Part shown: in pieces, positions 39,830 to 47,878 of the stretch
Layout: each line of letters begins with the position of its first letter
How positions within the stretch are numbered: the stretch's first letter is position 1
Assembly: GCF_001542405.1 (NCBI RefSeq)
Contig: NZ_LNCD01000106.1
Span: 202,815-266,814, forward strand
Length of the DNA: 64,000 nucleotides
Direction: 5' to 3'
From: Rhizobium altiplani
GTDB lineage: Bacteria > Pseudomonadota > Alphaproteobacteria > Rhizobiales > Rhizobiaceae
Notes under the pieces: model-generated
Database searches by the model: none
What the model was told of the DNA's origin: nothing
What the model saw: only the letters and a program-made list of their open reading frames with translations
Position numbers and translations under genes: made by a program

Positions 39830-40981
39830 ATGGCCTTGCACTTCGACCGACCCGAATTCGCCGTCCGCCTCGCGCGTCTGACAGACAAGATGCGCGAAGA
39901 GAAGCTGGATGCCCTGCTGCTGTTTGCCCAGGAAAGCATGTACTGGCTGACCGGCTACGACACCTTCGGCTACTGCTTCTTCCAAACGCTTGTCGTCAAG
40001 GCCGACGGGACGATGGCGCTGATCACGCGCTCTGCCGACCTGCGTCAGGCGAAACACACCTCCATTCTGGAAAACGTGCAAGTCTGGGTCGACCGCGTAA
40101 ATGCCGATCCGACCGTCGACCTTCGGAACCTGCTGGTCGAGATGGATCTGCTCGGAGCCAGGATCGGCGTCGAATACGACACCCATGGCATGACGGGCCG
40201 CGTAGCCCGGATGCTCGACGCGCAGTTGACGTCCTTCGGCCAGATCGTCGACGCGTCCTATCTCGTCAGCCGCCTGAGACTGATCAAGAGCCCAGCCGAA
40301 GTCGCCTATGTTGAACGCGCTGCTGTATTGGCCGACGATGCGCTTGATGCGGCACTCGCGCTGACCAATCCCGGCGCAGACGAAGCGGATATTCTGGCCG
40401 CGATGCAGGGCGCCGTTTTTGCCGGTGGTGGCGACTATTCCGCGAACGAATTCATCATCGGCTCTGCCGAGGACGCCCTGCTTTGCCGCTACAAGGCCGG
40501 CCGCCGCAAGCTCGATACCAACGACCAGTTGACGCTCGAATGGGCAGGCGCCTACGCGCACTACCATGCGGGAATGATGCGTACCGTCGTCATCGGCGAA
40601 CCGAGCTATCGCCATCGCGAACTCTACAACGCCTGCTTCGAAACCATCCAGGCAATCGAAACGGTATTGAGGCCGGGCCGCAGCTTCGGCGACGTCTTCG
40701 ATATGCATGCGAAAATCATGGACGAGCGCGGCCTGTCGCGCCATCGCCTCAATGCCTGCGGCTACTCGCTGGGCGCCCGTTTCTCGCCATCCTGGATGGA
40801 GCATCAGATGTTCCATGTCGGTAATCCGCAAGCAATCGAACCGAACATGTCGCTCTTCGTGCACATGATCATCATGGATTCCGACACGGGAACTGCGATG
40901 ACCCTCGGGCAGACTTATCTCACGACGGACAACACACCCCGCGCGCTTTCCCGCCACTCTCTGGATTTCATCAACGTCTGA
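39830..40981 (+). CDS. M24 creatinase/prolidase-like protein lacking metal ligands
   Basis: A 383-residue pita-bread-fold protein with an N-terminal creatinase domain (1-145) and a C-terminal M24 domain. All five canonical metal ligands of M24 aminopeptidases appear replaced: the two Asp become E237 (LTLEWAG) and G248 (HAGMMRT), the His is Y312 (CGYSLGAR), and the two Glu become H345 and a non-acidic residue near 359. This is the pattern of non-metal members such as creatinase and ectoine hydrolase, so it probably cleaves a C-N bond in a small molecule. The ATG at 39830 is preferred over an overlapping TTG at 39821. Operonic with pgeF. Confidence 0.88.
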   Translation: MALHFDRPEFAVRLARLTDKMREEKLDALLLFAQESMYWLTGYDTFGYCFFQTLVVKADGTMALITRSADLRQAKHTSILENVQVWVDRVNADPTVDLRNLLVEMDLLGARIGVEYDTHGMTGRVARMLDAQLTSFGQIVDASYLVSRLRLIKSPAEVAYVERAAVLADDALDAALALTNPGADEADILAAMQGAVFAGGGDYSANEFIIGSAEDALLCRYKAGRRKLDTNDQLTLEWAGAYAHYHAGMMRTVVIGEPSYRHRELYNACFETIQAIETVLRPGRSFGDVFDMHAKIMDERGLSRHRLNACGYSLGARFSPSWMEHQMFHVGNPQAIEPNMSLFVHMIIMDSDTGTAMTLGQTYLTTDNTPRALSRHSLDFINV

Positions 40982-41063
40982 GACAAGAATCCGGAATTGA
41001 CACAGACCGGCACCGGCCTTCATAAAGTGCATGGGGCCGGCACTGGGAAGGATGTAACGAGGG

Positions 41064-41894
41064 ATGACGCGAGTCGCGACTGCGCCAGTGCTCCTTGCCT
41101 GCTTTGCCCTAACCGCCTGCAACACCACCGACGCCTTGGTCCCGCTGGTCGACATCGGCGATTCCTCACCAAACATGCGCTCATCGCCGGTAACGCAGGG
41201 CGACGTGGAACGCATGGCAGGAACCCAGCCCCGCCAGCAGGCCTTTGCCGCCCAGCAGCGGTCGAACGGATATCATCCCGCCTACAGCCAGGCGAGCTAT
41301 CGTCAAGGTTCAGGCGCACCGCCTACCACGATGGAAGCCCAGGCGATGGCCTTGGAAAGCGATATGCGCTCGCCGGCATCCTCCGTGCCAATCAAGGCGC
41401 AGACCCTGCCGGAGCCAATATCCAACGCCCAGGCCGAGGAAGAAGACATGGTGGAAGCGCCCGCTCGCGAACCGCCTAGACAGCAAACCCAGACTGCCAT
41501 GCTGAATACGAGTTCGTCCTCGGCAGGTGAGACGACCGTCCGCTTCCTTCCGATCATCGGGGCACCGGTTCAGGCGGTTACACCGCTTTCGCGCCAACTC
41601 GGAGCGGAGGCCCGCTCGCACGGCCTTTCCATCAAGAGCTCGAACGACAGCTCAAGCGCCTACATTCTGAAGGGATACCTCTCCGCCTTTTCCGACAGCG
41701 GCAAGGTCACCGTGGTCTATGTCTGGGATATTCTCGATGGCAGCGGCGCGCGCCTGCACCGCATCCAGGGACAGGAAAGCGTACCCTCGGAGGCGCAGGA
41801 TCCCTGGGCCGGCGTTCCCGCCTCGGTTATGCAGCAAATCGCCTCGAAAACCATCACCGACTTCTCAACGTGGCGCGATGCTCGCGGCGGTTAA
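41064..41894 (+). CDS. Hypothetical lipoprotein
   Basis: A 276-residue predicted lipoprotein. The signal peptide ends in the lipobox LTAC (Cys19), so the mature protein is lipid-anchored. Residues 20-155 are low complexity, rich in Gln, Ala, Pro and Ser, and probably a flexible linker. The C-terminal 120 residues (from TTVRFLPIIGAPVQAVTPLS to FSTWRDARGG) form a compact domain with YILKGYLSAFSDSGKVTVVY that I do not recognise. The ATG at 41064 follows GAGGG. It lies downstream of the lgt cluster and just before prs. Confidence 0.8.
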   Translation: MTRVATAPVLLACFALTACNTTDALVPLVDIGDSSPNMRSSPVTQGDVERMAGTQPRQQAFAAQQRSNGYHPAYSQASYRQGSGAPPTTMEAQAMALESDMRSPASSVPIKAQTLPEPISNAQAEEEDMVEAPAREPPRQQTQTAMLNTSSSSAGETTVRFLPIIGAPVQAVTPLSRQLGAEARSHGLSIKSSNDSSSAYILKGYLSAFSDSGKVTVVYVWDILDGSGARLHRIQGQESVPSEAQDPWAGVPASVMQQIASKTITDFSTWRDARGG

Positions 41895-41914
41895 GCCACA
41901 AGGTTTTTAGAAAT

Positions 41915-42004
41915 ATGAGCGCAGATGACGCCTTAGCCCTTGCATTCAGGAGCAAGCTGGCTAAAAAGCGCGGCTATCAGCAGGAAATAGGCGGACCAAG
42001 ATGA
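41915..42004 (+). CDS. Candidate 29-residue ORF overlapping the prs start
   Basis: ATG at 41915 opens a 29-codon frame (MSADDALALAFRSKLAKKRG onward) whose TGA (42002-42004) overlaps the prs ATG as ATGA, the classic coupling arrangement. Its own ribosome site is weak (AAGG eleven bases upstream). It could be a real small protein or an upstream ORF that sets prs translation. No homology known. Confidence 0.35.
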   Translation: MSADDALALAFRSKLAKKRGYQQEIGGPR

Positions 42005-42933
42005 AGGTTTTCGCAGGCAATTCGAACCGGCATCTCGCCGAAGCGATCTGCAGCTATCTCAATGTGCCTTTGGGCAAAGCCAGCGTCAGAAGATTTGCCG
42101 ATCAGGAAATCTTCGTGGAAATTCAGGAAAACGTTCGCGGTGAAGACGTGTTCGTCGTCCAGTCCACGTCTTTTCCGACGAACGACCATCTCATGGAACT
42201 GCTCATCATGATCGATGCGATGCGCCGCTCGTCCGCGCGCCGCATAACTGCGGTTCTTCCCTATTTCGGCTATGCCCGCCAGGATCGCCGTGCCTCGGGG
42301 CGCACGCCGATCTCCGCCAAGCTCGTCGCCAACCTCATAACGGAAGCCGGCGCCGATCGCGTGCTAACCCTCGATCTGCATGCAGGCCAGATCCAGGGCT
42401 TCTTCGATATTCCGACGGACAATCTCTACGCCATCCCGGTCCTGACCCGTGATATCAAGGCCAACTACGACATCAGCAACGTCATGGTGGTTTCGCCTGA
42501 TGTCGGCGGCGTTGTTCGTGCCCGCGCGCTCGCCAAACGTCTCGACTGTCTCCTGGCGATCGTGGACAAGCGCCGCGACCGCCCGGGTGAATCCGAAGTC
42601 ATGAACATCATCGGCGAAGTTGAAGGCAAGGACTGCCTGCTGATCGACGACATCGTCGATTCCGGCGGCACGCTCTGCAACGCAGCCGATGCGTTGCTTG
42701 CCAAAGGGGCGGCAAGCGTCACCGCCTATATTACCCACGGCGTTCTCTCGGGGGGCGCGGTCACCCGCATCACCTCGTCGAAGCTTCGCGAGCTCGTCAT
42801 CACCGATTCGATCCAGCCGACGACGGCTGTCCAGTCAGCTCACAACATCCGCGTTGTGAGCACGGCGAGCTTGATCGGTGAAGCGATCAACCGCACCAGC
42901 CAGGAAGAGTCGGTTTCCAGCCTGTTCGACTGA
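42001..42933 (+). CDS. prs: Ribose-phosphate pyrophosphokinase
   Basis: A 310-residue PRPP synthase, making 5-phosphoribosyl-1-pyrophosphate from ribose-5-phosphate and ATP for purine, pyrimidine, histidine and tryptophan synthesis. Visible motifs are the ATP site RRSSARRITAVLPYFGYARQ, VLTLDLHAGQIQGFFDIPTD, the flexible-loop region VDKRRDRPGESEVM, and the PRPP-binding CLLIDDIVDSGGTL. Length is typical. The start overlaps a short upstream frame. No obvious terminator follows. Confidence 0.98.
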   Translation: MKVFAGNSNRHLAEAICSYLNVPLGKASVRRFADQEIFVEIQENVRGEDVFVVQSTSFPTNDHLMELLIMIDAMRRSSARRITAVLPYFGYARQDRRASGRTPISAKLVANLITEAGADRVLTLDLHAGQIQGFFDIPTDNLYAIPVLTRDIKANYDISNVMVVSPDVGGVVRARALAKRLDCLLAIVDKRRDRPGESEVMNIIGEVEGKDCLLIDDIVDSGGTLCNAADALLAKGAASVTAYITHGVLSGGAVTRITSSKLRELVITDSIQPTTAVQSAHNIRVVSTASLIGEAINRTSQEESVSSLFD

Positions 42934-43031
42934 AGCGTTTCAAAACTTTCAACACCGCAGACGTTTGATCTTCCCCGAAAATGCAACTTGAGCTAGGATT
43001 TGAAAAGAAATCTAGCTGCAGGGGAAGAGTC

Positions 43032-43631
43032 ATGACGCTCGCCGGTTTCCTGTTGCCTCGGAAGATCGCCCTGTTTGGGCTCATTTCGCTTCTGTCTGCC
43101 TGCACTGCCGACGTAGGACCCAATTATTGGCGCCCGCCACCTCGCGCGCCCAGTCCGCAGATATGCACTCTGGAATACAATCCCGTCTGTGGCCAACGCG
43201 GCGGACGTGTCCAGACCTTCGCCAATGCATGCCAGGCGCGTGCCAATAACTTTACAATCATCAGCCGTGGCCAGTGCCGCCGGCCGCCTCCGATGACATC
43301 GCGTCCGACACCTCTTCCGTCGAGGCCGCAGGTGTGTACCATGGAGTACGCTCCGGTCTGCGGCCAACGCAGCGGACGTGTTCAGACCTTCTCTAACGCG
43401 TGCCAGGCTCAAGCAGCCAACTTTACGGTCATCAGCCGCGGCCAGTGCCGCCGCCAGCCCGGCATAACAGTGCGCCCGCAGCGTCCGCCACCGCCGCGGC
43501 CCGGTGGCATATGCACGCGTGAGTACCGCCCAGTCTGCGGCCAACGAGGTTCACAACTGCGCACCTTCTCGAATACCTGTGAAGCTAACAACAGCGGCTT
43601 CCGCATCATACGCCAGGGCGCATGCAGGTAA
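43032..43631 (+). CDS. Lipoprotein with three Kazal-type inhibitor domains
   Basis: A 199-residue predicted lipoprotein. The lipobox is LLSAC (Cys24), followed by a Pro-rich linker. Three repeats of about 50 residues each carry the Kazal pattern: ICTLEYNPVCGQRGGRVQTF with NACQA and GQC, VCTMEYAPVCGQRSGRVQTF, and ICTREYRPVCGQRGSQLRTF with NTCEA and GAC. Each has six Cys-like positions minus one or two, so disulfide pairing may differ from animal Kazal domains. They are joined by Pro/Arg-rich linkers. The likely role is to inhibit foreign or self serine proteases at the cell surface. ATG at 43032 follows GGGGAAGAGTC. Confidence 0.85.
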   Translation: MTLAGFLLPRKIALFGLISLLSACTADVGPNYWRPPPRAPSPQICTLEYNPVCGQRGGRVQTFANACQARANNFTIISRGQCRRPPPMTSRPTPLPSRPQVCTMEYAPVCGQRSGRVQTFSNACQAQAANFTVISRGQCRRQPGITVRPQRPPPPRPGGICTREYRPVCGQRGSQLRTFSNTCEANNSGFRIIRQGACR

Positions 43632-43652
43632 TGAAGTGGCGACCCTGACAAG

Positions 43653-43690
43653 TCGGCTTCCGCTTATGCGGGAGCCGAACTCCGTTTTTC
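43653..43690 (+). terminator. Terminator after the Kazal lipoprotein gene
   Basis: TCGGCTTCCGC (43653-43663) pairs with GCGGGAGCCGA (43668-43678) over 11 bp with one T-G wobble, loop TTAT, followed after 7 bases by TTTTT. Confidence 0.75.
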
Positions 43691-43736
43691 GAAACGAGTA
43701 AAAGCGCGACAAGCGGATCTGACTGACCGCAGTCGC

Positions 43737-44414
43737 TTAGGCAGCAATGTTTGACGCGGCCGACATGACCTCCTCGGGAGCCGGTACGCCAAACATACGT
43801 CGGCCATCGTCGGCCACCTCGGTAAAGCACCATCTGACGACGCCGTCGCGGTCAAGAAGGAACTCGCCGACCAGTTGGCCCTCACCCGTCGCAATCATCC
43901 GCTTGTCGTCGTCCGTGAACTCGTAACCATCGGCATTGTCGAGGTATTCAACAGCCGCCAGCGGGGCCATCGGCTCAGGCAGGTCAGGCATATCGACGCG
44001 CATCGACGTTAGCGTGTCGAGGCTAACCTTGTAGGGCCACGCTGTTTCCGATTGCGTGAACTCGATGTTGGGAAGCCCGAAGGCGCGATGCGATACCCTG
44101 TCGGGATCGGAGGCCGCCAGCAGATTGGGCAAGGGATGATACCGGAAATAGAGGCGTGCCCGATCGATAGGCGTATTGACCACCGTCAGACTTTCGATTC
44201 CCTTTTGCTGGAGGTCGCCCGCCAGGCTCGCCATCGCGGCGATTTGCCGCCTGCAGAATGGACAGTGGAGCCCGCGAAACAGGCCGACCAAAACCGGCTT
44301 CTGTCCTCGGAAGTCATCGATCGATATCTTGCCCTGACGCGTGATCGCATCGAGAATGACGTTCGGCGCGCGGTCACCGGGCTGCAGCGGTCTCTCGCTT
44401 TGATTTTCGGGCAT
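43737..44414 (-). CDS. Peroxiredoxin-like AhpC/TSA protein
   Basis: A 225-residue thioredoxin-fold protein of the AhpC/TSA superfamily. The active site region is LVGLFRGLHCPFCRRQIAAM, with a CxxC, so it may act as a thiol peroxidase or a reductase. The rest of the fold follows (ESLTVVNTPIDRARLYFRYH). The C-terminal 70 residues are a less usual extension containing GEFLLDRDGVVRWCF. The ATG at 44414 has GGAGGG 4 bases upstream. It lies 87 bp downstream of the cyclase-ATPase gene on the same strand and could be cotranscribed with it. Confidence 0.85.
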   Translation of the reverse strand: MPENQSERPLQPGDRAPNVILDAITRQGKISIDDFRGQKPVLVGLFRGLHCPFCRRQIAAMASLAGDLQQKGIESLTVVNTPIDRARLYFRYHPLPNLLAASDPDRVSHRAFGLPNIEFTQSETAWPYKVSLDTLTSMRVDMPDLPEPMAPLAAVEYLDNADGYEFTDDDKRMIATGEGQLVGEFLLDRDGVVRWCFTEVADDGRRMFGVPAPEEVMSAASNIAA

Positions 44415-44501
44415 GGCACCCTCCTTCATTTGCGCGTCGGCGAGCAAGCCGAGCAGAAGAAAAAATAGCGAAAACTCAGCACCTTACCTGCCGGCATTGA
44501 T

Positions 44502-47500
44502 TCAATCCAGGAAGGGCAGCACGACCAGCGCGTCGGGATCCAGCCCATGCCTGACGCAAACATCCTGCGCGAGCGAAAAGTAGCGCTCCGCCTCGGCCAT
44601 ATCGTCCTTTTCCAGGTTCAACGTCGCAAGCCCATCATAGCATGGAAAGAGAAGCTGTGGCTCGCCGATTTCACGCGCGAGCTGAAGCGCTTCCTCGTAG
44701 TAGTTCCGAGCCAAGTCTGGTTCCCCGTGACACTGATGGATCTGTCCGAGCACGATGAGGGGCACCGCCAGGTGATCGCGCTGATCCAGCGCCCGGTCGA
44801 TCTCGATCGCTCTTTCAGCCGCCGGCACTCCCTCCTTGGCACAGTTGTCGGTGAAGGTGCAGCAGGCGACCGCGAGGTTGGCGAAAAGCCGGGCTTGAAA
44901 ACCGAGGTCGGAGATGCGCTTGGCAACATCGAGGCCCTGGCGACACACATCGATGGCACGCCGCGGATCGACGATCGTATAGAGAACGCCGAGATTGGAA
45001 TAGGCGCGACAGGCCGCGCCGAGAAGCCCCGCCGTTTCGGCAACCTCCAGACTTCGCTCGACTTCGCGCACCGCCTCGCGGTGCCGCCCCAGCCGCGCCA
45101 GCGCCACCCCCTTTGTATTCAGCGCCTCCGCTCGCACCTGCGCAGCCTCCGAGGCCACGGAGCCTTCCCCATCCAATGTTGCAGTGTTGAGGCAGGACAG
45201 TGCATCATCGGCCCAACGCGCGGCTGCGTTCTGATCGCCCTTGCGGAAGGCCAGATGCCCACGCTCCTGAAGCAGATGGGCAAGTTCGATGGGTGCATTG
45301 CTCTCGCCCAACAGCGAGGCGGCCTGCGCATAGTCGGCGTCCGCAAGATCACTTCTGCCCGCAGCAAGATTGAGGCGGCCGAGCTTGCGCAGGATCCGCG
45401 CCGCACCCGGCTGATCACCAGCTTCCTTTAAGGTCGTCAGTGCGCGGCCATAGTGTTCGCGGGCCGTCTCCCGCTCTCCCGCCGGCCCGCAGAGATCAGC
45501 GAACCGTTCATAGAGAGCAAGCAACTCCGAACCGGCTTGCGGGTTATCCGAAATTGCCGCAAGCGCCTCGCGGTAGAGGCGCATCGCATCGTCGTTTGCG
45601 TAGGTCTTGCGGGCCAAATCGCCCGCGGCCATGACGTATCGGACGCCCTTGCTCACCTCGTCGGCCCGGCAGTAGTGACGGCCGAGTTGTGCGATATCCT
45701 CGAGTCGAGCGGGTATGCCGTAATGTATTCTCTCGATCGCGGCCCCGATACGGGCATGCAGCTCCTTGCGGCGCTGTAGCAAGAGATTGCCATAGATGGC
45801 ATCGTGCAATAGCTGCTGCGGGAAGCAATAAGAGATCGCCTTTGCAGAAGCAGCACCAGGCGTTTCCTCAACGACCTCGGCCTCGCAGAGATAATCCAGC
45901 CCACGCTCGACACGCTCTGCATCCGATGCGACGGCGCGAAGCAATGCCAGATCGAAGCGTGGACCTATAACGGCAGCTTCCTGCGCCAAACGCTTGACGT
46001 CGGGAGGCAGGCGGTCGACGCGCGCCAGCAGCATCGCCTGCAGGCTCATCGGCACCTCGGTTCCCATTTCGCCACCCGCCATGCGCCAGCATCCGTTCTC
46101 GAAATGAAGTGCCTCGGTCTCGATCAGCGCCCGTACGATCTCCTCGATAAACAGCGGATTGCCGCCCGCTCGCGCGAGAATTCGTGAGCGCGTCTTCGCA
46201 GGCACGGAACTGTCCACGCCAAACAATTGCGTCAGCAGAGCCTCGCCATCCTTACTCGAAAGCGGCGCGAGCCGCATGACGGTGCGGTTGATCCGGCTTG
46301 ACTCCAGGCCTTCGCCCTCGGCAACCGACCGTCCTGTCGTCAGCATCATCAGGCGCGTACGTTCGAGCCGGTCCAGGACGAAGCGTAGCGCCTCGATCGA
46401 AGCGGCATCCGCCCAATGGAGATCCTCCACCACCAGCAGCAGTGGGCTTAGCGACAGCCGCCGTTCAAAGATCGTACGCGTGGCGTAAAAGATCTGCCGC
46501 CGCAACTGCTCTGGCTCGACATACCGCAGTGCTCCATCCGGATCGCCGAGGCCAAAGACATGAGAAAGGAGCGGCGTCAGACCCGCGACCTCGCTCTCGC
46601 TAAAACCAAGGTCGACCAATCCCGCTGCCAGCAGTTCGGCCGTCCGGGCTGCGGTTTCCCGCTCAGCTATCCCGTAGGCGCTGCGCAGAACCGATGCTAG
46701 CGTCCCATAGGATTGCTCTCCGAGGGGTGAGCAGACGGCACGCCGTACCACCACCTGCCTGAACCGCTCGGCTTCGGCGACGTTCTGCAGAAACTCCTTG
46801 ACCAATCTTGACTTGCCGATGCCAGCCTCACCGACGAGCTGGACGAGTTGCGCATTGCCGCCACTGGCGCGATCCAGGCAATTGGACATCCGCGACAGTT
46901 CCGAGTCACGCCCGATGAGTTCGGCGTGCAGGCCTAGGTTTTCCAAACCGCGCGCGGCGTGAGGCGTCTCCATCCGTCCGAGGAGACGATGTACCTGTAC
47001 ATTTCCCGTCTTCCCGCGAAGGGCAAGCGAACCGAGATTGTCGAACGCGAACGCGTGCCGCGTCAGACGGTAGGTTACCGGGCCTACCAGTATCTCGCCT
47101 GGACCCGCCATCGTTTGCAGTCGTTGGGCCGTATTCACTGTATCGCCGGTCACCGAGTAGGATCGCGCAGCCGCCGCTCCGAAACCACCGCTGACCACCG
47201 GCCCTGTGTTGATGCCGACATGCAGCTGCAGCGGATCTCCACCGGCCAGATCCAGCCATTTGGCGCCAAGGCGGTCAGCACCCGCAATCATGTCGAGTGC
47301 TGCGCAAAGGGCACGATCGGGATCGTCCTCATGTGCTGTCGGGGCCCCGAACAGCGCAAGCAACGCGTCACCGACAAACTTGTCAACATAGCCGCCATAA
47401 GCCTCCACGGCCCGCGTCAACTCCTCGAACAGTTCGTTCTGCAGCGAGCGCATCAGTTCCGGGTCAGTTCTCTCGCTGAGCGCAGTAAAGCCGCAGAGAT

Positions 47501-47756
47501 CGGCAAACAGAACGGTCAGCGGACGCCGGTCGGCGGCATCGTCAGGCATCGATGTAGGCGGGACTCGCGGCGGCGGTTCGGCAGGAACTGCACGACCTTC
47601 GGCCGGGCCAAGAGGTGTTCCACATTTTGGGCAAAACGCAAAATCGGGCTGGCATGTCTCGCCACAGGAGGCGCAGACGATCGGTTGTCTTGCGCCGCAC
47701 TTCGGGCAGAACGCAAAACTACTTTCGATCGCAAAACCACAGGCGGCACAATTCAT
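44502..47756 (-). CDS. Zinc-ribbon class III adenylate cyclase with ATPase and TPR domains
   Basis: A 1084-residue multidomain signalling protein. Two CxxC zinc ribbons cover residues 3-45 (CAACGF, CPKCGA, CASCGE, CPKCGT). The class III cyclase domain spans about 77-260: metal-binding Asp86 (LFADLCGF) and Asp130 (KFVGDALLALFG), then SVTGDTVNTAQRL with Asn208 and Arg212 as transition-state residues, so it looks catalytically competent. A STAND/AAA-type ATPase follows with Walker A GEAGIGKS (309-316) and Walker B LLLVVEDLHWADAAS. The C-terminal half is a run of TPR-like helices. It probably makes cAMP in response to an ATP- or protein-binding switch. Cytoplasmic. Confidence 0.93.
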   Translation of the reverse strand: MNCAACGFAIESSFAFCPKCGARQPIVCASCGETCQPDFAFCPKCGTPLGPAEGRAVPAEPPPRVPPTSMPDDAADRRPLTVLFADLCGFTALSERTDPELMRSLQNELFEELTRAVEAYGGYVDKFVGDALLALFGAPTAHEDDPDRALCAALDMIAGADRLGAKWLDLAGGDPLQLHVGINTGPVVSGGFGAAAARSYSVTGDTVNTAQRLQTMAGPGEILVGPVTYRLTRHAFAFDNLGSLALRGKTGNVQVHRLLGRMETPHAARGLENLGLHAELIGRDSELSRMSNCLDRASGGNAQLVQLVGEAGIGKSRLVKEFLQNVAEAERFRQVVVRRAVCSPLGEQSYGTLASVLRSAYGIAERETAARTAELLAAGLVDLGFSESEVAGLTPLLSHVFGLGDPDGALRYVEPEQLRRQIFYATRTIFERRLSLSPLLLVVEDLHWADAASIEALRFVLDRLERTRLMMLTTGRSVAEGEGLESSRINRTVMRLAPLSSKDGEALLTQLFGVDSSVPAKTRSRILARAGGNPLFIEEIVRALIETEALHFENGCWRMAGGEMGTEVPMSLQAMLLARVDRLPPDVKRLAQEAAVIGPRFDLALLRAVASDAERVERGLDYLCEAEVVEETPGAASAKAISYCFPQQLLHDAIYGNLLLQRRKELHARIGAAIERIHYGIPARLEDIAQLGRHYCRADEVSKGVRYVMAAGDLARKTYANDDAMRLYREALAAISDNPQAGSELLALYERFADLCGPAGERETAREHYGRALTTLKEAGDQPGAARILRKLGRLNLAAGRSDLADADYAQAASLLGESNAPIELAHLLQERGHLAFRKGDQNAAARWADDALSCLNTATLDGEGSVASEAAQVRAEALNTKGVALARLGRHREAVREVERSLEVAETAGLLGAACRAYSNLGVLYTIVDPRRAIDVCRQGLDVAKRISDLGFQARLFANLAVACCTFTDNCAKEGVPAAERAIEIDRALDQRDHLAVPLIVLGQIHQCHGEPDLARNYYEEALQLAREIGEPQLLFPCYDGLATLNLEKDDMAEAERYFSLAQDVCVRHGLDPDALVVLPFLD

Positions 47757-47878
47757 CGGCCTGCCTCTCTGAGCGCACCGGCCTCACCTAGAGAGCCGAC
47801 ACTGGCAACACAGCATGGACCTGCCGGGGGCGCCCCGCAAGGCCCCTCGCCTTGAGCTGCAAGGCTAACGTAGCAGGC

